NCBI RefSeq assembly: GCF_031143425.1
Contig: NC_090439.1
Location: forward strand, 354,138,027-354,202,026
Direction of reading: 5' to 3'
DNA length: 64,000 nt
From: Pleurodeles waltl
Lineage: Eukaryota > Chordata > Amphibia > Caudata > Salamandridae
Shown: one piece after another, positions 34,962 to 47,588 of the stretch
How positions within the stretch are numbered: the first letter of the stretch is position 1
Layout of the letters: the number at the start of each line of letters is the position of its first letter
Translations under genes and position numbers: made by a program
Notes under the pieces: model-generated
Database searches by the model: none
Seen by the model: the letters and a program-made list of their open reading frames with translations, nothing else
Told to the model about the DNA's origin: nothing

Positions 34962-35064
34962 ATGTGAATCTGCAGCGTCCCATGTCACGAACAGATGTAC
35001 ACTGGGTAAGTGACATTTTCCGCTCGATGGCATGTGTAGCTGCAGATACACATGCTTTGCATAG
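34962..35064. repeat. DIRS copy 2 internal complementary region
   Basis: Complement of both element ends joined together, as in copy 1. Here GTCACGAACAG replaces GCCACGAACAG of copy 1. Confidence 0.9.
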
Positions 35065-35098
35065 ACTAGTAAGCAGTTATCTCCCCAAAAGCAGTGGT

Positions 35099-36564
35099 TC
35101 AGCCTGTAGGAGTTGAAGTTGTTTGAAACAAAGTTCGTAGTACTGCTTGTCCTACTGTGGCTTGTTGTGCTGTTAACAAATCCACGCAGTAGTGCTTGGT
35201 AAACGTATGAGGCGTAGACCATGTGGATGCCTTACATATTTCAGTCATTGGAATGTTTCCTAGAAAGGCCATGGTAGCACCTTTCATTCTAGTTGAGTGT
35301 GCCCTAGGTGTCATAGGCAGTTCTCTTTTTGCTTTGAGATAACAGGTTTGAATGCATTTAACTATCCATCTAGCAATGCCTTGTTTTGAAATTGGATTAC
35401 CTGTATGAGGTTTTTGGAAAGCAACAAATAATTGTTTTGTTTTCCGAATTTGTTTTGTTCTGTCAATGTAGTACATTAACGCTCTATTGATGTCTAATGT
35501 ATGCAGTGCTCGGCTACAGAATCTGGCTGTGGGAAGAACACTGGTAGTTCTACTGTTTGATTCAAGTGGAACGGGGGTATGACTTTTGGTAAAAATTTTG
35601 GATTTGTCCGTAGAACTACTTTATGCTTGTGTATTTGAATAAATGGTTCTTGTATGGTAAATGCTTGGATTTCACTGACTCTTCTTAGAGATGTGATGGC
35701 AATTAGAAATGCAACTTTCCATGTTAAATATTGCATTTCACAGGAGTGCCTGGGTTCAAATGGTAGCCCCATGAGTCGTGTTAAGACAATGTTGAGGTTC
35801 CACGAAGGAACTGGTGGTGTTCTTGGTGGAATAATTCTTTTTAGGCCTTCCATAAATGCTTTTATGACTGGTATCCTAAACAGTGAAGTTGAGTGGGTAA
35901 TTTGCAGGTAAGCTGAAATTGCTGTAAGATGTATCTTAATGGATGAAAAAGCTAGTTTTGACTTTTGCAAATGTAGCAAATAGCTTACGATGTCTTTAAC
36001 AGATGCGTGTAAGGGTTGAATTTGATTATTATGGCAAAAATAAACAAACCTTTTCCACTTATTTGCATAGCAATGTCTAGTGGTTGGTTTTCTAGCTTGT
36101 TTTATGACTTCCATACATTCCTGTGTAAGGTCTAAATGTCCGAACTCTAAGACTTCAGGAGCCAAATTGCTAGATTCAGCGATGCTGGATTGGGGTGTCT
36201 GATCTGTTGATTGTGTTGAGTTAACAGATCTGGTCTGTTTGGTAGTTTGATATGAGGCACTACTGAGAGGTCTAGTAGTGTTGTATACCACGGTTGTCTT
36301 GCCCAAGTTGGTGCTATGAGTATGAGTTTGAGTTTGTTTTGACTCAACTTGTTTACCAGATATGGAAGGAGTGGGAGAGGTGGAAAAGCGTATGCAAATA
36401 TCCCTGACCAACTCATCCATAACGCATTGCCCAGAGACTGATCTTGTGGGTACCTGGATGCGAAGTTTTGGCATTTTGCATTTTCTTTTGTTGCAAACAG
36501 GTATATTTGTGGTGTTCTCCAATTTTGGAAGTAAGTGTGTAGTACTTGGGGATGAATTTCCCAT
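35099..36564 (-). pseudogene. DIRS tyrosine recombinase, frameshifted in unit 2
   Basis: Nearly identical to the 489-residue frame of copy 1, but broken near 35508 by a net 4-bp loss (GTGCTCTCTCAGCTAC in unit 1, GTGCTCGGCTAC here). The first part, 36564-35494, keeps the core-binding region and the first catalytic Arg. The second part, 35476-35099, keeps H-x-x-R and the nucleophile Tyr in another frame. The break falls between the catalytic Arg and the His/Arg/Tyr cluster, so neither half could act as a recombinase. Confidence 0.88.
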
Positions 36565-36572
36565 TCATGGAT

Positions 36573-37336
36573 CTATTGGTGATCCAGAGAGAGATTGTCT
36601 GCTAATTGATTCTGTATCCCTGGAATGAACTGTGCTATTAGGAGAATGTGGTTGTGTATCGCCCAATGCCATATTTTCTGTGTCAGGAGACACAACTGTG
36701 TTGAGTGTGTTCCTCCCTGTTTGTTTAGGTAATACATTGTTGTCATGTTGTCTGTTTTGACAAGAATGTGTTTGTGGCTTATTATTGGTTGAAATGCTTT
36801 AAACGCTAGAAACACTGCCGATAGTTTTAAGTGATTTATGTGAAACTGTTTTTGCCGAGAGTCCCATTGTCCCTGAATGCTGTGTTGATTGAGGTGTGCT
36901 CCCCACCCTATCATGGAGGCATCTGTAGTTATTACGTATTGAGGCACTGGGTCCTGAAAAGGCCGCCCTTGGTTTAAATTTATATTGTTCCACCATTGAA
37001 GCGAGGTGTATGTTTGGCGGTCTATCAACACTAGATCTAGAAGTTGACCCTGTGCTTGTGACCATTGTGATGCTAGGCAATGTTGTAAGGGTCGCATGTG
37101 CAATCTTGCGTTTGGGACAATGGCTATGCATGAGGACATCATGCCTATGAGTTTCATTACTATTTTGACTTGTATTCTTTGGTTTGGATACATGACCTGT
37201 ATTACATTGTGAAATGCTTGTACTCTTTGTGGACTTGGAGTGGCAATCGCTTTTGCTGTGTCGATTGTTGCCCCTAAGTATTGCTGTGTTTGACACGGCT
37301 GAAGGTGTGACTTTGTGTAGTTGATTGAGAAACCTA
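36573..37336 (-). pseudogene. DIRS reverse transcriptase C-terminus and RNase H (unit 2)
   Basis: Same content as 14898-15661: post-palm sequence then RNase H with ITTDASMIGWG, VKTDNMTT and QLADNLSL. It differs from copy 1 by a residue or so (for example Cys to Phe in RVQAFHNVIQ). The palm domain is missing, as in copy 1. Confidence 0.85.
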
Positions 37337-38247
37337 GGGCCATATTTATACTTTTCGACGCACAACTACGCCAACGCAGTTGTGCGTCAAAAAATCTAAC
37401 GCCATTCTGAAGCGCCATGCGGGCGCCGTATTTATTCAATGACGTTAGCCGGCGTTAGCCGGCGGCGCTGCCTGGTGTGCGTAAAAAAAAATGACGTACA
37501 CCAGGCAGCGCCGGCGTAGGGGAATATGGAGCTTGGGCGCCAAAAAATGGGGCAAGTCAGGCTGAGGCAAAAATATCGCCTCAACCCGATTTGCGCCATT
37601 TTTTCCGACTCCCAACCCCCATTGAAATGACTCCTGTCTTAGCAAAGACAGGAGTCATGCCCCCTTGCCCAATGGCCATGCCCAGGGGACTTCTGTCCCC
37701 TGGGCATGGTCATTGGGCATAGTGGCATGTAGGGGGGCACAAATCAGGCCCCCCTATGCCACAAAAAAATAAAAATAAAATACTTACCTGAACTTACCTT
37801 AATGTCCCTGGGATGGGTCCCTCCAGCCTTGGGTGTCCTCCTGGGGTGGGCAAGGGTGGCAGGGGGTGTCCCTGGGGGCATGGGAGGGCACCTCTGGGCT
37901 CCTTCCGAGCCCACAGGTCCCTTAACGCCTGCCCTGACCAGGCGCTAAAAAACGGCGCAAAAGCAGCTGGACGTAATTTTTTTTTACCCGCCACTCCCGG
38001 GCGTGAATTTTGCCTGGGAGTGTAAATACGGCGCACATGCCTCGGAGTCTCTTTTTCAGACGGGAACGCCTACCTTGCATATCATTAACGCAAAGTAGGT
38101 GTCCACGCTAAAAAATGACGCAAACTCCATGGACTTTGGGGCTAGATGCGTCTAACGCCAAAGTATAAATATGGAGTTATTTTTGCGTCAGAATTGCGTA
38201 AAAAAAAACTACGCAATTCCGGCGTAAACAGAGTATAAATATGCCCC
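37337..38247 (+). mobile_element. Poly-hairpin miniature element nested in DIRS copy 2
   Basis: Same insertion point and flanks (CTA / TGT) as 15662-16573, so it was present before the duplication. One base shorter than in unit 1. Confidence 0.88.
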
Positions 38248-38383
38248 TGTGTGTTTTCGGTGGAACGTTTGGAGGGAATTTGAGAAATTCTATGCAATAA
38301 ACCTGCTGGATAATTGCCAGTACCCAAGTGTCTGTTGTTATCTCCTCCCAATGTTTGTAAAAATTGCTTAGTCTCCCCGCCAC
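38248..38383 (-). pseudogene. DIRS reverse transcriptase N-terminal fragment (unit 2)
   Basis: Same 45-codon remnant as 16574-16709, with one residue change (EEITTDTW here, EEITTETW in unit 1). Confidence 0.75.
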
Positions 38384-38438
38384 AGGTGTTATGTGTTGGG
38401 GATTTGTGACTTGGAAGTCACTGCTTATTTTGAGGAGC

Positions 38439-40226
38439 TTAGGGGCTTTGGAACTTCCCTCTATTCTTTTGGAATTGTCCCCCTCTATATTGCCCCCGAA
38501 AACTTCCCCGCTGATATTGACTTTGATAAGTGGGCCTTGTTTGTGAGGTTGTGGGTTCTGTAGCTTGTCCTCGAAACCCTCCTCTAAACTGTGTTTTGCG
38601 AAATGTGCCTCTGCTCTGTGGGGAGTAGAGTGCGCCCATGGCTTTGGCCGTATCCGTGTCTTTTTTAAGTTTTTCTATAGCAGTGTCCACCTCCGGCCCA
38701 AACAACTGCTGTCCATTAAAAGGCATATTCAGCACGGCTTGTTGTATTTCCAGCTTGAATCCTGACGTACGCAACCATGCGTGTCTCCTTATTGTTACTG
38801 CAGTATTTACTGTCCTTGCAGCTGTATCTGCTGCATCCATTGCTGACCGTATCTGATTATTTGAGATACTTTGTCCTTCTTCCACCACTTGTTGTGCCCT
38901 CTTTTGGAACTCTTTGGGTAAGTGTTCTATGAAATGCTGCATTTCGTCCCAATGAGCCCTATTGTATCTTGCCAGAAGTGCTTGTGAGTTGGCAATGCGC
39001 CATTGGTTTGCTGCTTGTGCTGCAACCCTTTTTCCTGCAGCGTCAAATTTGCGACTCTCCTGGTCTGGAGGTGGTGCGTCTCCCGAGGTGTGAGAGTTTG
39101 CTCTCTTGCGAGCTGCCCCTACTACCACAGAGTCTGGTGTTAGTTGCTGCATGATATACACAGGATCTGTAGGCGGTGGCTTGTACTTTTTCTCCACCCT
39201 TGGAGTTATGGCCCTGCCCTTCACAGGCTCCTGAAACACCTGTTTGGAGTGTTTTAGCATTCCCGGTAGCATAGGTAAGCTCTGGTATTGGCTATGAGTG
39301 GAGGATAGTGTATTAAACAAAAAGTCATCCTCAATCGGTTCTGTATGCAAGGTGACATTATGAAAAGCTGCTGCCCTTGAGACCACCTGCGTGTAGGATG
39401 TACTGTCCTCAGGTGGGGATGGTCTCGCTGGGTAACAGTCTGGGCTGTTATCCGATACTGGCGCATCATAAAGGTCCCATGCGTCGGGATCGTCTTGACT
39501 TATTGCGGTATGCGTTGGGGATTGCATCAGTGGTGGAGTGTCTACCGGTGATGTGTGCATTGACGGTGGTGGAGATGGTGGCGGAGTTGTCTGTCTTGCC
39601 ACCTTTGCCTGTGGCTGCCTGTCCTTTTCTTGAAAGGCAAGTCTTCTTTTCATCTTAATTGGGGGAAGAGTGCTTATCTTCCCTGTGTCCTTTTGAATGT
39701 GGAGCCTCCTTTGAGTGTAGTCTGGCTCCATTGATTCTAGTTCTTGCCCGAACTTATGTCCTTGCATTTGGAAGGACAATCCCTGTTCCTCTGTGTAGGA
39801 ACCTGATTTTGGTTCCGATGCTGGATGTTTCGGAATGGAAACTTTTTCGGTAGCCTTTTTCGGCTCCGACAACACTTTCTTTATTTTCGGCGGCGTGATC
39901 TCTCGGTGCCGACCCATTTCGGTGCCGCTCTCTCGGTGCCGAACTTGCTCGGAGCCGCTGTCTCGGGCTCGAGATTGCTGTGTGCCGGTATCTCGACCAG
40001 AGTTAGATGACTTCGACACAAGCGTGCCCTTTTTCAGTGCCGATGGTCGGTCACCTATTTTACGGGTTAAGCCATGGCCTGTTGGCGGTAGCGTCCCCTG
40101 GGCTTTTGTGGTTTTCTCGTTAGTTTTATGTTTCGACGTCTTACTCACGGTTTTAGGCGTTTCTTCGGGATCGAGCTCGTCCGAGTCCGACTCCTGGATG
40201 GAGAAGCTTTCCTCTTCCTCCTCCAA
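38439..40226 (-). CDS. DIRS gag main frame, open (about 595 codons)
   Basis: A single open frame from an acidic start (EEEEESFSIQESDSDELD) through a Pro/Ser/Thr-rich region with PPPSPPPSMHTSPVDTPP (about residues 215-235), a helical segment near residue 425 (RYNRAHWDEMQHFIEH), a second at about 460 (RSAMDAADTAARTVNTAV), to a Gly/Arg/Gln tail with repeated FRGQ. It carries the 13 bp missing from unit 1. The frame opens after a TAG, so there is no normal ATG at its start (the first codon shown by frame is TTG). A full gag would require reading through that TAG from the zinc module. Role: packaging of the element RNA. Confidence 0.82.
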   Translation of the reverse strand: MEEEEESFSIQESDSDELDPEETPKTVSKTSKHKTNEKTTKAQGTLPPTGHGLTRKIGDRPSALKKGTLVSKSSNSGRDTGTQQSRARDSGSEQVRHRESGTEMGRHREITPPKIKKVLSEPKKATEKVSIPKHPASEPKSGSYTEEQGLSFQMQGHKFGQELESMEPDYTQRRLHIQKDTGKISTLPPIKMKRRLAFQEKDRQPQAKVARQTTPPPSPPPSMHTSPVDTPPLMQSPTHTAISQDDPDAWDLYDAPVSDNSPDCYPARPSPPEDSTSYTQVVSRAAAFHNVTLHTEPIEDDFLFNTLSSTHSQYQSLPMLPGMLKHSKQVFQEPVKGRAITPRVEKKYKPPPTDPVYIMQQLTPDSVVVGAARKRANSHTSGDAPPPDQESRKFDAAGKRVAAQAANQWRIANSQALLARYNRAHWDEMQHFIEHLPKEFQKRAQQVVEEGQSISNNQIRSAMDAADTAARTVNTAVTIRRHAWLRTSGFKLEIQQAVLNMPFNGQQLFGPEVDTAIEKLKKDTDTAKAMGALYSPQSRGTFRKTQFRGGFRGQATEPTTSQTRPTYQSQYQRGSFRGQYRGGQFQKNRGKFQSP

Positions 40227-40247
40227 ATGCCTTTGTCCTGTCGGCGC

Positions 40248-40688
40248 CTACGCCATTTGCAGTCTTCTTGCTCTTCGGTCTCTTAATGTCTTCCTCGACC
40301 GAAACACTTGACAGGCTTCACACGTCTCTTCTTTGTGTTCTGGAGACAAACACAAGTTACAGACCAGGTGCTGATCTGTATACGGATACTTGTTGTGACA
40401 TTTTGGGCAGAATCGGAATGGGGTCCGTTCCATCAGTCTTGAAGAAACACGTGGCCGGGCCGACCAGGCCCCGACGGGGGATCGAAAAAACCCCGAAGGG
40501 CCACCGGAGCTCTTCAAAAATCGGTGTCGAAGTGTAGTAACTAACCCGGTACCGAACGCAAACGATACCGTTGATTTTTCTGAGATTCTAACTACCTTTC
40601 CAAACCGAAACACGGAGCGAAAAGGAACACGTCCGAACCCGATGGCGGAAAAAAAACAATCTAAGATGGAGTTGACGCCCATGCGCAA
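40248..40688 (-). pseudogene. DIRS gag N-terminal zinc-binding module (unit 2)
   Basis: Same module as 18561-19001 and in frame with 40226-38439. The separating TAG at 40248-40250 is conserved. Cys/His residues of CPKCHNKYP, CNLCLSPEH and CEACQVF are all present. Confidence 0.8.
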
Positions 40689-40802
40689 TGGAGCCGAAAG
40701 GGGAGGAGTCCCTCGATCTCGTGACTCGAAAGACTTCTTCGAAGAAAAACAACTTGTAACACTCCGAGCCCAACACTAGATGGCGGGATGTGCAAAGCAT
40801 GT
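40652..40802. repeat. DIRS copy 2 right inverted terminal repeat
   Basis: Inverted match to 34645-34795. The element ends at about 40830, followed by AT repeat. Confidence 0.92.
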
Positions 40803-40830
40803 GTATCTGCAGCTACATATGCCATCGAAC

Positions 40831-42967
40831 ATATATATATATCTTCAAGGTACACATATATGCATTTATCTTTGGAAATTCTGTCCATGGTATTATTATA
40901 CCATAATAATCTGTAGGTCAATACTTGGTAGGTAGTACAACCAATCACATCATATTTGGGAAATAATACACCTATAGCACACAACTTTACTGTTTGGTCT
41001 TAGCCAAGGTCCATGCCCCCATAAAAATCCACTTCTGGTTATGGGCATGCCAAGAGCTGAGAAGAGCATGGTGTGGATCCAGAGTAGAGAGAGGTAAGAA
41101 CCAGATCTGAATACATTTATATGTGTTTTGTGCAACAATGTGTCTCTCCCTATTAAACATTCTTACTCCCTGGACACTACATCTGGTTCAAGGACAGTCA
41201 GAAGTGTATTGTAGCCCTTATCAAAATGGTTTCACCTTCAGCAGAACTGTGTCTGTTCATAGCATAATAATGACAATTGAATAATAATAGTCATCTTCAA
41301 TTATTTTGGGCATTCTTGATCTAGCTTTGGTATACTGGCAGCAATCACTGATACATTAAGTGTATGACTGGCATACTTTAAGCCATCCCTGACATAATGG
41401 TAGCTGCCCCTTGCATAAAAATTGCCATGACTGATATATGGTGGGCATCCTGGTCGCTATGGTGTCCAGCTTCGCCGCAATAGTGGGCTGGTATAATGGC
41501 GAATATAATTGACACAATACACACATCCCCAATGTTATGGTTAGCATCCACAGCCCTACGACTGTATTACCCAGGCATTTTATACAGACTCTGTCTGTCA
41601 GTCATTTGTACATGTCAGTACATGTCAGTACACGTGAGTTCTTTAAAATTACATGCTGATGTTTGGGGGTTGTATTGGTCCTAAAAATTAAAACTTATGT
41701 TTTAAAAACAAAAAGTTATGTTTTTTCCAAAAAGGTTTTTCTCAAGATGGGAAGTGGAAGACAAATATGTGTACTTTCAAAAACCAATATGCTGATGAAG
41801 ACAAACAATTGCAATTCCTACATTTGAAGTTGATGGTTGAATGATAATTCAAGCTGAGGTAAGGAGACTTATTGCTCTAGTCATGTTATTTGTGCCAGAG
41901 GGCACGTGATGATTTGAATGTTACTTCAATAGTCATGTGGAGACACTGAATATTGGTTAGCTTTTTCCTGGCATTGCTTCTAGTGACCTGCCTGGAATGC
42001 TTGGGTGGTCACTATTGATAATCCTATTTATAGTGGGCATATTGTACAATTAACATATGTGGTCACTACTTTACAATGATACAATCTGTAGCACGGGAGG
42101 ATTTCTCCCCGCACTACTTTACAATTAGTAGTGCAGGAGGATTTCCTTCAGCAGAAAGAACTCTCATCATGAAAAAGATTGTAGACCCTGCTCTAATTTG
42201 CACAAGCATTTAGATGTAAGTGAGGTAGCAGTGAACATCTGTACTGATTCTCACAGTAGTGGAAACCAGACCTGGGAGAAATTTAAATTATGCCTGTGTA
42301 ATACGCACAATTTCAAGAATTTCACGTTACACATGTGAAGCAAAATTCAAGAAATTACGTCAATATACCACTTAATGAAAATACGTGCCATTTTTGGTAA
42401 AACTTTACAGGGAATGTGCAATCCCGCACAAGAACAACAGAATGAAACAGCTCTTGATTGTTGTGGTTTTGTTTAAATGTTTCAAACACGAAAATTGATG
42501 AAGGTGCATTTTGCACTAAATTATAGAGTGAAATCATTAATTTCCATTTTGAGCAATTACATGTAACTTCACAAAATGTTGCTGTAATTTCACATAATTA
42601 ACCAAATTCTAGGGTTATAAATAAGCTATTAACCATTGACTTTTAGCCTGCATTGCAAAATCTAGGGGGGATTTTCCAAAATCCGAGATCCAAATGATCC
42701 AACTGGTTTAAACTAGGATGAAAATATGTCATATCGGACTACATGTTTACCATACATATCTGCTGTTAAACCTTGAGATGTAGCTATTCATGAGTTTGTG
42801 TCAGACTCGTGTTGTCAGATGCACTAACAAAATAGGGCTTAGATGAAAATAACACTTTCACAAGTTGTGCAAAAGTTAATGACATGCTGAATGTGGAACA
42901 AGAGTGGACAGGTTAATTTAACAAAATGCAGTCTGACTTTTGAGCTCACGACAGACTGGCACACCAA
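40831..42967. other. No recognised gene (unit 2 copy of 19143-21280)
   Basis: Same sequence as in unit 1 with scattered substitutions. Confidence 0.4.
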
Positions 42968-43947
42968 GGCCCTGATTTATACTTTTTGGTGCAAAACTGC
43001 ACTAACGCAGTTATGCACCAAAAAGTTTAGCACCGGCTTGCACCATTTCTGTGCACCAGCCGGGAACCATATTTATGGAATGGTGCAAGCCGGTGCAAAG
43101 GGTAGGCCAGTGTAAAAAAAATTTTTTTTAAATGACGTTAGTCGGGTGGGGCTGGTGGCATGGAAGAAGGGGGTTTTGGACCAAAAAACAACATTAGGCA
43201 GGTTAGAGTGAAAAATAAAAAACTCTAACCTGCCTAGAGTCATTTTCTTATGCAAAACCATCCATAGCACATGACTCCTGTCTTAGAAAAGACAGGAGTA
43301 ATGCCCACCCCGCACTGGCCAGCACAGAGGACCAGGGTCCCATGGGCATGGCCATTGCACCCTGTGTCATGTATGGGGGCCCATTTCAGGGCTCCCTATG
43401 GCACTTTAAAAAATAAAATAAAATACTTACCTCTACTTACCTGGGATGGAGTCCCCATCCTCTGCTATCCCTCTGGTGTGGGTGGGGGTGTCCCTGGGGC
43501 GGGCATCTGTGGGCTTATTCTATGGTGGTCCAGCATGGAAATAGGCCCACAGGTCCCCTAACACCTGCTCTGACCCAGGTGTTAAAAAATGGGGCAAAGC
43601 AAGCTTTGCACCATTTTTTGACCCCTCCTCCCTCCCGTGCACCATTTTTGCATGGGAGTATAAATATGGCGTTAAGGCCATAGAGTCATTTTTTGTACTG
43701 GAGCGCCTACCATGCATCTCTTAAGGCAAGGTAGGTTTCCACGTCCAAAAAATGACTTTAACTCCATAAATTTGGCGCTAGACCGGTCTAGCGCCAAATT
43801 ATAAATATGGAGTTAGTTTTGCACCGAATTAGAGTAAAGAATTGTATTGTGTGAGTTTGCACCACTTTTGCATCCAAAATGACATAAATGTGGTGCTAAA
43901 AAAGTATACATATGGGCCTAATTCGGTGCAGAGTATAAATATGCCCC
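42968..43947 (+). mobile_element. Diverged poly-hairpin miniature element (unit 2), TSD CAA
   Basis: Counterpart of 21281-22260, with CAA on both sides (42965-42967, 43948-43950). Confidence 0.85.
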
Positions 43948-43950
43948 CAA

Positions 43951-44824
43951 ATGTCCCTATACTATAAATTTGCATTTCTTCAAGAAACAGCAGGAAGTAC
44001 AGCTCTTTACAAAAGATTGTTTTTCGATTTTCAGTTCCATTCCCTGAGATCGCTTTCTCTAGGTATCTAGGTATCCCTTTCTCTTAGCACATTCTGGCCA
44101 TGAATATCATTAAGTCCATGTGTTTCAACCCGTGCACAACCCCCTCTTCCGTGAAGTGTGGTATTTACCGGACTCAAACTACTGGATGTGTTAAGTACTA
44201 CTAATCCTTCTTTAGATTTCAGCTGGTTAAACCTGATGGAGTTCAAGCTGAGAAAACAAAATGGTGTTGACCGTAACATGCAGATTTTTGTAGGGTAAGT
44301 ACCAAAACCCAAATGTTTTCCCTAAAAACTCAGAATGCGTGACATTTATCTCACCCGCAAAATTTCTAACCCTAGGGAGCCAGATTTTATCAAGGTGATA
44401 AATAGCACCTCCTTCTCCAAAAAATATTTTTCATTTTTACTCTATAAACGCTACTAGGCAGTCAAAACCATGCCTCAAAACCCTTCATGCAAAATTATAA
44501 TTTATAAATTCACAAATAAAGAGAGCAATTTCTATAAAACAATTGATACTTAAGGTTTAAGTCCCGCAATTGTGACCAATTAGTGTCTAATGTTTGAATG
44601 TTGCACTGAAATTCGTTTTGCATGTACAAACCGTTTACTTGTATTAGGTGGAAAATATCCTGGATCATACATTATTTGGATTTCACTATTTATTAAGAAT
44701 GAGAGTTTAAAACATGGACCTTGCTTTGTTTCAAAAGAAATGTTTTCCTAATTGACCTGAAAATTAGAATGTGCAAGAAGCAAATAAGTTATCCCATCCA
44801 CAATGGGGTCTGCCCTCAGGGTTT
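43951..44824. other. No recognised feature (unit 2 copy of 22264-23137)
   Basis: Same sequence as in unit 1. Nothing further recognised. Confidence 0.35.
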
Positions 44825-45027
44825 TTGGGAAATCGGTGCAGTCAGTGTGACTGCTCCTTTAAAAAGCAGCCAAAGGTTTGGTTATTACCCAAATACCATA
44901 CATCAGGAATACTATGGGCTTTCCACCTACCATTTTAAGTGTGGTGACTGGGTGGCTGTGGTCCCATCAGTTAGTGTTTTTTCTGGGAGTTAGTTAGTGA
45001 GTTAGAGTGGCAGTTCCTAGACAGAAA

Positions 45028-47588
45028 ATGTTGTCAGACGCGGAGAAGACAACAACCATGTGCCTGTTACAAGAAGCTGGCTATCTGGACCTCGTAACTG
45101 AGGTCACACATGAGAAGGAGTGAGGCTCGTGTGCCAGGCATCAGAGCGAATGGCTGCAATCATCTAGGCTTGCTCCCCGTCCCGCAAGTTGCGCGCCAAG
45201 AGATAAGGAGAGGTCACTCGGCTTCTATGCAGGTGGCCTTTCATAAGAGCATGGAACCTGCGAGTGCAGGACATGCCCCAGTGCCTTCGCGGCCTATGGC
45301 TGAGCCGCACAGGGGGAGGGCATTCAGACAAAGGCATTGAGGTTGCGGGAGGCTCCAGAAGGGTACGTGGAGCCTCCCAGTATTAAGAAAAGGCTGTTGG
45401 GATTACAGAGATCACAGGAAGACAATGGTGAGACGGCGAGCATTTTTTAGATGGCTCATTGCAAAGGGTGATTGCGCCCCCAAAAATCAGACACATGGGG
45501 ACAAAAAGGGCATCTTGAAGAAAAAGGGGGAAATATAGGTTGCCTTGCGCCTCCACATGGGCTAGTAATAGAACACACATCATCAGGGAGAGAATGGGCA
45601 AACATGGAGTTTGAGCACAGTTGCTCCACTAGTGGGCCAGCACTAGGTAGAGCGTTGGAAGAGGAGGAGCGTGAGGACATATCTTGGATGGGAGAGGACG
45701 CATGGTTTGGGCGCTGGGACTGAGTGAAGAGGGGCGCTCAAGGGATGCAAGGTAGCTGGGAGGATGGAGGAGCTTGGCAGGCAAGTAACTGCCCAGAACA
45801 GGATGAAGAGGACAGAAAAGAGGGATACAAGAAAAAGGGGAGGATCTCTCCCCGGAAGCCGGCAACCTTGTTAATGGCAGCCATGCTTGAATAGAGCAAA
45901 GAGGAAGGGATTGGTGACAGGGATGCTTTACAATTGGCAGAACATGGGGTAGATGTAAGGGTAGTAGAGAGCAAATGAGGCCCAGGGGAGGAGAGTTACC
46001 AGAAGTCTGAACTTAGGTTACAAGGGAGGTTTAAGTAAGTCAGTTGGCAGGGTCCTGGGTCAGAAGGGTTCTTAGGGGCCAGGGTCTACAGCACACCAGA
46101 TCTCGATTCTTTTTTACAAGCGGGGGAGCGTCAACAGAATCCTGACTCGGAAGAGCTTGGGGTGGCTCTGAGGCTCCGAGAAGGAGAGAAGGTTGAGCAC
46201 TGAGCAGCCTACTGGATGCCTGTGAGGGAGTCTGCTGCAGCCAGTGGTAGTAGGTCCAAAACAACTTCATTGGCTCCAACAACGTGTAGGTCTGGGTGGA
46301 TGATAGTTGTGGATGACAGACTGGTATAGTGGGGTAAAACGGCACCCTTGGGCACTGGGTGTTGGTCCACACAGAAGAGATTTCCACAACATCTAGGCAG
46401 CATGTACCAGGCAATCAGCCTGGGGCCAGGCAGGAGGACTCAATGGGAGTGTCAGTTTTGGATTACGGGGATAATAGCCTCTAAGAAGGCGAAGTGCGTG
46501 AAGAGGAAGAAACAGACAGGGGAAGGTTAGGGAATCTGTTGGGGGTGCTGCTAATGTTGTGTTGTCTAGGTCATTGCAGAAACGGCACAGGTCAGTCACA
46601 GACAAAGAAGGGCCACTGGAGGGGCAGAAAGCATCTGCATTGACACTGTCCCTGGAGCCAGGTAAGCGCAGTGTGGCGGGCAAGGGCCCAGCATTAAGAC
46701 CCATGGGAGTGGAAGCGGTTTGCGGTTCAGAGGGACAAGGGAGAGTTTACGTGGAGGTAAGTACGTGGTGGAAATTGGTGTAGGGACAGACAGAGGGACT
46801 GATGTGATGCAGGAGTCAACGGGGAAGGACGAAGGCAAACCACAAGCTCCGGAGAGTTCAGGGTTGACGTGCGCAGGCTGTTGTTGAAAAAAGCTGTAGC
46901 AAAGAGGGTCCAGAGAGCAAAGAGCTCAAAATAAAATGTCTCCTCTACATGGAGATGACAAAACCACTTGGGGTGCACTTAATGCTGGGGACCAAAGAAA
47001 GCATATGGAAAGGGGAATACATGGAGATGCTTAAGTTACTCCAAAGGGAAGTCATATCAAAAGAAGGGTCAGAGGATGAAGAGTATGATCTGGCAAAATG
47101 AACGGAGGTCCCCCGACTACTGAGAACTGGACAGCAGCTTTTTTAATATACGGCAGCGTTTATTGTGAGAAATTTCCAGAAGGCAGTGTAGCGTTGTTGA
47201 AATACATGGGCGTGACAGGCAAAGCTCAACTGACATTCGGGGGGTATCCTTGGGCGCAATATAATGAGGAGTTCCAGGCAAGACTGGCTTGGGACCCCAA
47301 GGCAAAATGGAGGTAGCTGGACACAGATCTATGGCAGCACACAATGGGTCCAGCTAAGTTCAGGAAGACAGTTTTTACGGCCAGAGGCCTACCGATAATC
47401 TATAAGCCCTTTCAGGGGTGCCCCACTCGAGGAGGAGTGGGACAAACATACAACAGTCCAGAAGGAGCCAAAGGGGCATGCTGGGATTTCAACAAAGGCC
47501 TGTGAACTTGTGAAAGTTGTAAATTCAGACACAAGTGCTCTAAGTGTACAGGCAGGCACACACTCATTCACTGCTCAGGGCAGACAGG
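45028..47588 (+). pseudogene. Ngaro gag, remnant (unit 2)
   Basis: Same start (ATG 45028, MLSDAEKTTTMCLLQEAGYL) and the same conserved 3' third with YPWAQYNEEFQARL and the zinc-knuckle-like CESCKFRHKCSKC. Compared with unit 1 there is a 4-bp shortening near 46311. Confidence 0.7.

Larger units (their letters stand above)
34590..40830 (-). mobile_element. DIRS retrotransposon, copy 2
   Basis: Same structure as 12911-19142: terminal repeats at 34645-34795 and 40652-40802, an internal complementary region at about 34962-35064, and the nested miniature element at 37337-38247. The main gag frame is open and the recombinase is frameshifted, the reverse of copy 1. Confidence 0.93.
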
